Shown: piece after piece, positions 6,003 to 6,969 of the stretch
Layout: every line of letters starts with the position of its first letter
Numbering within the stretch: the stretch's first letter is position 1
Assembly: GCA_012520015.1 (NCBI GenBank)
Contig: JAAYPD010000367.1
Location: 1 to 6,969, forward strand
DNA: 6,969 nt
Direction of reading: 5' to 3'
From: Methanomicrobiales archaeon
Lineage (GTDB): Archaea; Halobacteriota; Methanomicrobia; Methanomicrobiales; Methanospirillaceae
Notes under the pieces: model-generated
What the model saw: only the letters and a program-made list of their open reading frames with translations
Told to the model about the DNA's origin: nothing
The model's database searches: none
Translations under genes and position numbers: made by a program

Positions 6003-6542
6003 ATGCAGAATTTACTAAAGCAGATACGACCATCGATTCTTCATCTCTTTGTCTTTGCATTTTTCCTGGTTTTAATCGCCATATACATCTTTACCTCCGG
6101 CGATTATCACATGCTCATCTGGGGTATTCCGACTCTTTTATGCCTGCTGGCATTCCCGATGGCCCTGGCGTACCTGTCTCAAAACCAGTATGCCAGCCTT
6201 ATCCCGGAATATGAGGCAGATGCAAAAAGTGTGAATATCAGGGAGATTAACCGGTCTATGCTCTCAAAGCGGATCAGGATCGAAGGGCTTGTTGAAGAGG
6301 TCAGGTTCAGATCCTTAAACCGCCCTCATTTTATCATCGGCGATCGAACCGGGGTTACCATTGTCAAGATGTTTACAAATCCCAGGTTTGATGTGAAAAA
6401 AGGAGATGTTGTTCAGGTATACGGACAGGTCATGAAGAGATACATCTTCTATGGTGACCCGATCATCAATGGCGTGGACGTCAGGGTGATCAGATCCGGT
6501 GAAAAGAGTTCAACGCCGCCTGCAAGGGGCGGGAAAAAATAA
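6003..6542 (+). CDS. Membrane-anchored OB-fold protein in the formate locus
   Basis: A 179-residue protein. Two hydrophobic helices near the N-terminus (about 12-31 and 38-59) form a hairpin anchor. A soluble domain (about 85-165) has an OB-fold pattern: KRIRIEGLVEEVRF (89-102), HFIIGDRTGVTIVKMF (109-124), VKKGDVVQVYGQVMKR (131-146), GDPIINGVDVRVI (151-163). The tail is basic and Gly/Pro-rich and ends in lysines. OB folds of this kind bind nucleic acid or other ligands, or serve as assembly domains; function here is unknown. The gene starts 20 bases after fdhC, with no ribosome binding site and six T directly before the ATG. It may therefore be translated by coupling to fdhC, or be leaderless from its own start. 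Its place between fdhC and fdhA suggests a formate-related role such as assembly or anchoring of a membrane-side complex, but this is only context. NfeD-like or YgiW-like OB proteins are alternative relatives. Confidence 0.8.
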   Translation: MQNLLKQIRPSILHLFVFAFFLVLIAIYIFTSGDYHMLIWGIPTLLCLLAFPMALAYLSQNQYASLIPEYEADAKSVNIREINRSMLSKRIRIEGLVEEVRFRSLNRPHFIIGDRTGVTIVKMFTNPRFDVKKGDVVQVYGQVMKRYIFYGDPIINGVDVRVIRSGEKSSTPPARGGKK

Positions 6543-6566
6543 GTGGACCAGCCAGGTGCGCACAGG

Positions 6567-6594
6567 TTTTTTTCATCCCCTTTTTACTTTTTTT
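6567..6594 (+). terminator. T-rich terminator after the fdhC/OB-fold unit
   Basis: Three T-runs, of seven (6567-6573), five (6581-6585) and seven (6588-6594) bases, follow the OB-fold stop codon by 24-52 bases. This is a typical archaeal multi-T terminator. A 7-bp inverted repeat, GCGCACA (6558-6564) and TGTGCGC (6605-6611), brackets the T-runs and could form a long-loop stem. Confidence 0.65.
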
Positions 6595-6631
6595 ATTAGG
6601 GTTGTGTGCGCCAGTGATTAAATAAAAACAA

Positions 6632-6639
6632 TTTATATT
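6632..6639 (+). promoter_or_regulatory. TATA box of fdhA
   Basis: TTTATATT in a very AT-rich stretch, preceded by AAAAACAA as a BRE-like element, is the best TATA match in the window. A start about 25 bases downstream would leave an unusually long leader of roughly 105 nt before the fdhA ATG, ending in GAGG seven bases upstream of it. Together with the terminator just before it, this separates fdhA transcription from fdhC. Confidence 0.5.
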
Positions 6640-6766
6640 TATGATATAGTTAATCTGATTGAAAAGAATCCGGCTCATCTTCCCCACCACAAATCATCAT
6701 TTTTGAAACTTTTTTCATAAGGCTTATCTGCCTTCATCCTGAACCTTTTCTTACCGAGGAATCGTA

Positions 6767-6969
6767 ATGGATCTCAAGTATGTCCAGACTACATGCCCGT
6801 ACTGTGGTACAGGGTGTTCTTTTAACCTCGTGGTAAAGGACGGAAAAGTTGTGGGGACCGCTCCATACCAGCGTTCTCCTGTGAATGAAGGTAAGGTATG
6901 CCCCAAGGGAACCTATGCCCATGAATTCATCAACAGCCCTGACCGTCTGACAAAGCCACTGATAAAAAA
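6767..6969 (+). CDS. fdhA: Formate dehydrogenase alpha (catalytic) subunit, N-terminal part (partial)
   Basis: The first 67 residues are present and the gene runs off the right edge. FdhA oxidises formate to CO2 at a molybdenum or tungsten bis-pterin site. With FdhB, its electrons reach F420 or the heterodisulfide reductase complex in methanogens. The N-terminal [4Fe-4S] motif is complete: CPYCGTGC (Cys10, Cys13, Cys17), then Cys45 in GKVCPKG, with Lys47 at the position that relays electrons between cluster and pterin. The following YAHEFINSPDRLTKPLIK matches the usual start of the molybdopterin oxidoreductase domain. The active-site Cys or Sec lies beyond the window. The start is supported by GAGG seven bases upstream. 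The short motif alone could belong to another molybdopterin enzyme such as FwdB/FmdB or a nitrate reductase. The close fdhC linkage and the CPYCGTGC form argue for FdhA. Confidence 0.88.
   Translation, partial: MDLKYVQTTCPYCGTGCSFNLVVKDGKVVGTAPYQRSPVNEGKVCPKGTYAHEFINSPDRLTKPLIK

Noticed and set aside
1..6969. CRISPR array, tRNA, rRNA or intact insertion sequence
   Set aside because: No regularly spaced repeats, cloverleaf-like segments, rRNA-like stretches or complete transposase were seen on either strand.

Overview
The window most likely comes from a hydrogenotrophic, formate-using methanogenic archaeon. The best guess is Methanomicrobiales close to Methanospirillum, inferred from gene content and protein flavour rather than from a database match. 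It carries a full-length formylmethanofuran:tetrahydromethanopterin formyltransferase (ftr), an FNT-family formate channel (fdhC) and the start of a formate dehydrogenase catalytic subunit (fdhA). Upstream regions have archaeal character: TATA-like boxes, T-run terminators, and GAGG/GGAG/AGGTG ribosome binding sites.

Layout. 1-304 (-): 5' part of an unrecognised protein gene running off the left edge, with a clear ribosome binding site and a near-perfect 25-nt palindrome in its leader. 305-578: intergenic, with a possible 52-codon gene remnant. 579-2684 (-): a large DUF262/DUF1524 (GmrSD-like) protein, the probable anti-phage or DNA-restriction gene of the window. 2685-2924: intergenic, with a 13-bp inverted repeat spanning 181 bp and T-run terminators for ftr. 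2925-3812 (-): ftr. 3893-4438 (-): zinc-ribbon/HTH protein of transposase-like or regulator-like appearance. 4471-4845 (-): small four-helix membrane protein. 4846-5109: divergent control region with interleaved GCCT/AGGC repeats in front of fdhC. 5110-5982 (+): fdhC. 6003-6542 (+): membrane-anchored OB-fold protein. 6543-6766: terminator plus a strong TATA-like promoter. 6767-6969 (+): fdhA, cut by the right edge.

How it fits together. FdhC would bring formate into the cell. FdhA, with a beta subunit expected beyond the edge, would oxidise it to CO2 and pass electrons to F420 or a heterodisulfide reductase complex. Ftr performs the second step of CO2 reduction to methane. The OB-fold gene sits between fdhC and fdhA and is the least explained member of the formate cluster. 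The segment 305-4845 mixes one core methanogenesis gene (ftr) with accessory genes (defence, zinc-ribbon, small membrane protein) and short repeats, which suggests gene turnover around ftr.

No CRISPR array, tRNA, rRNA or complete insertion sequence was seen.
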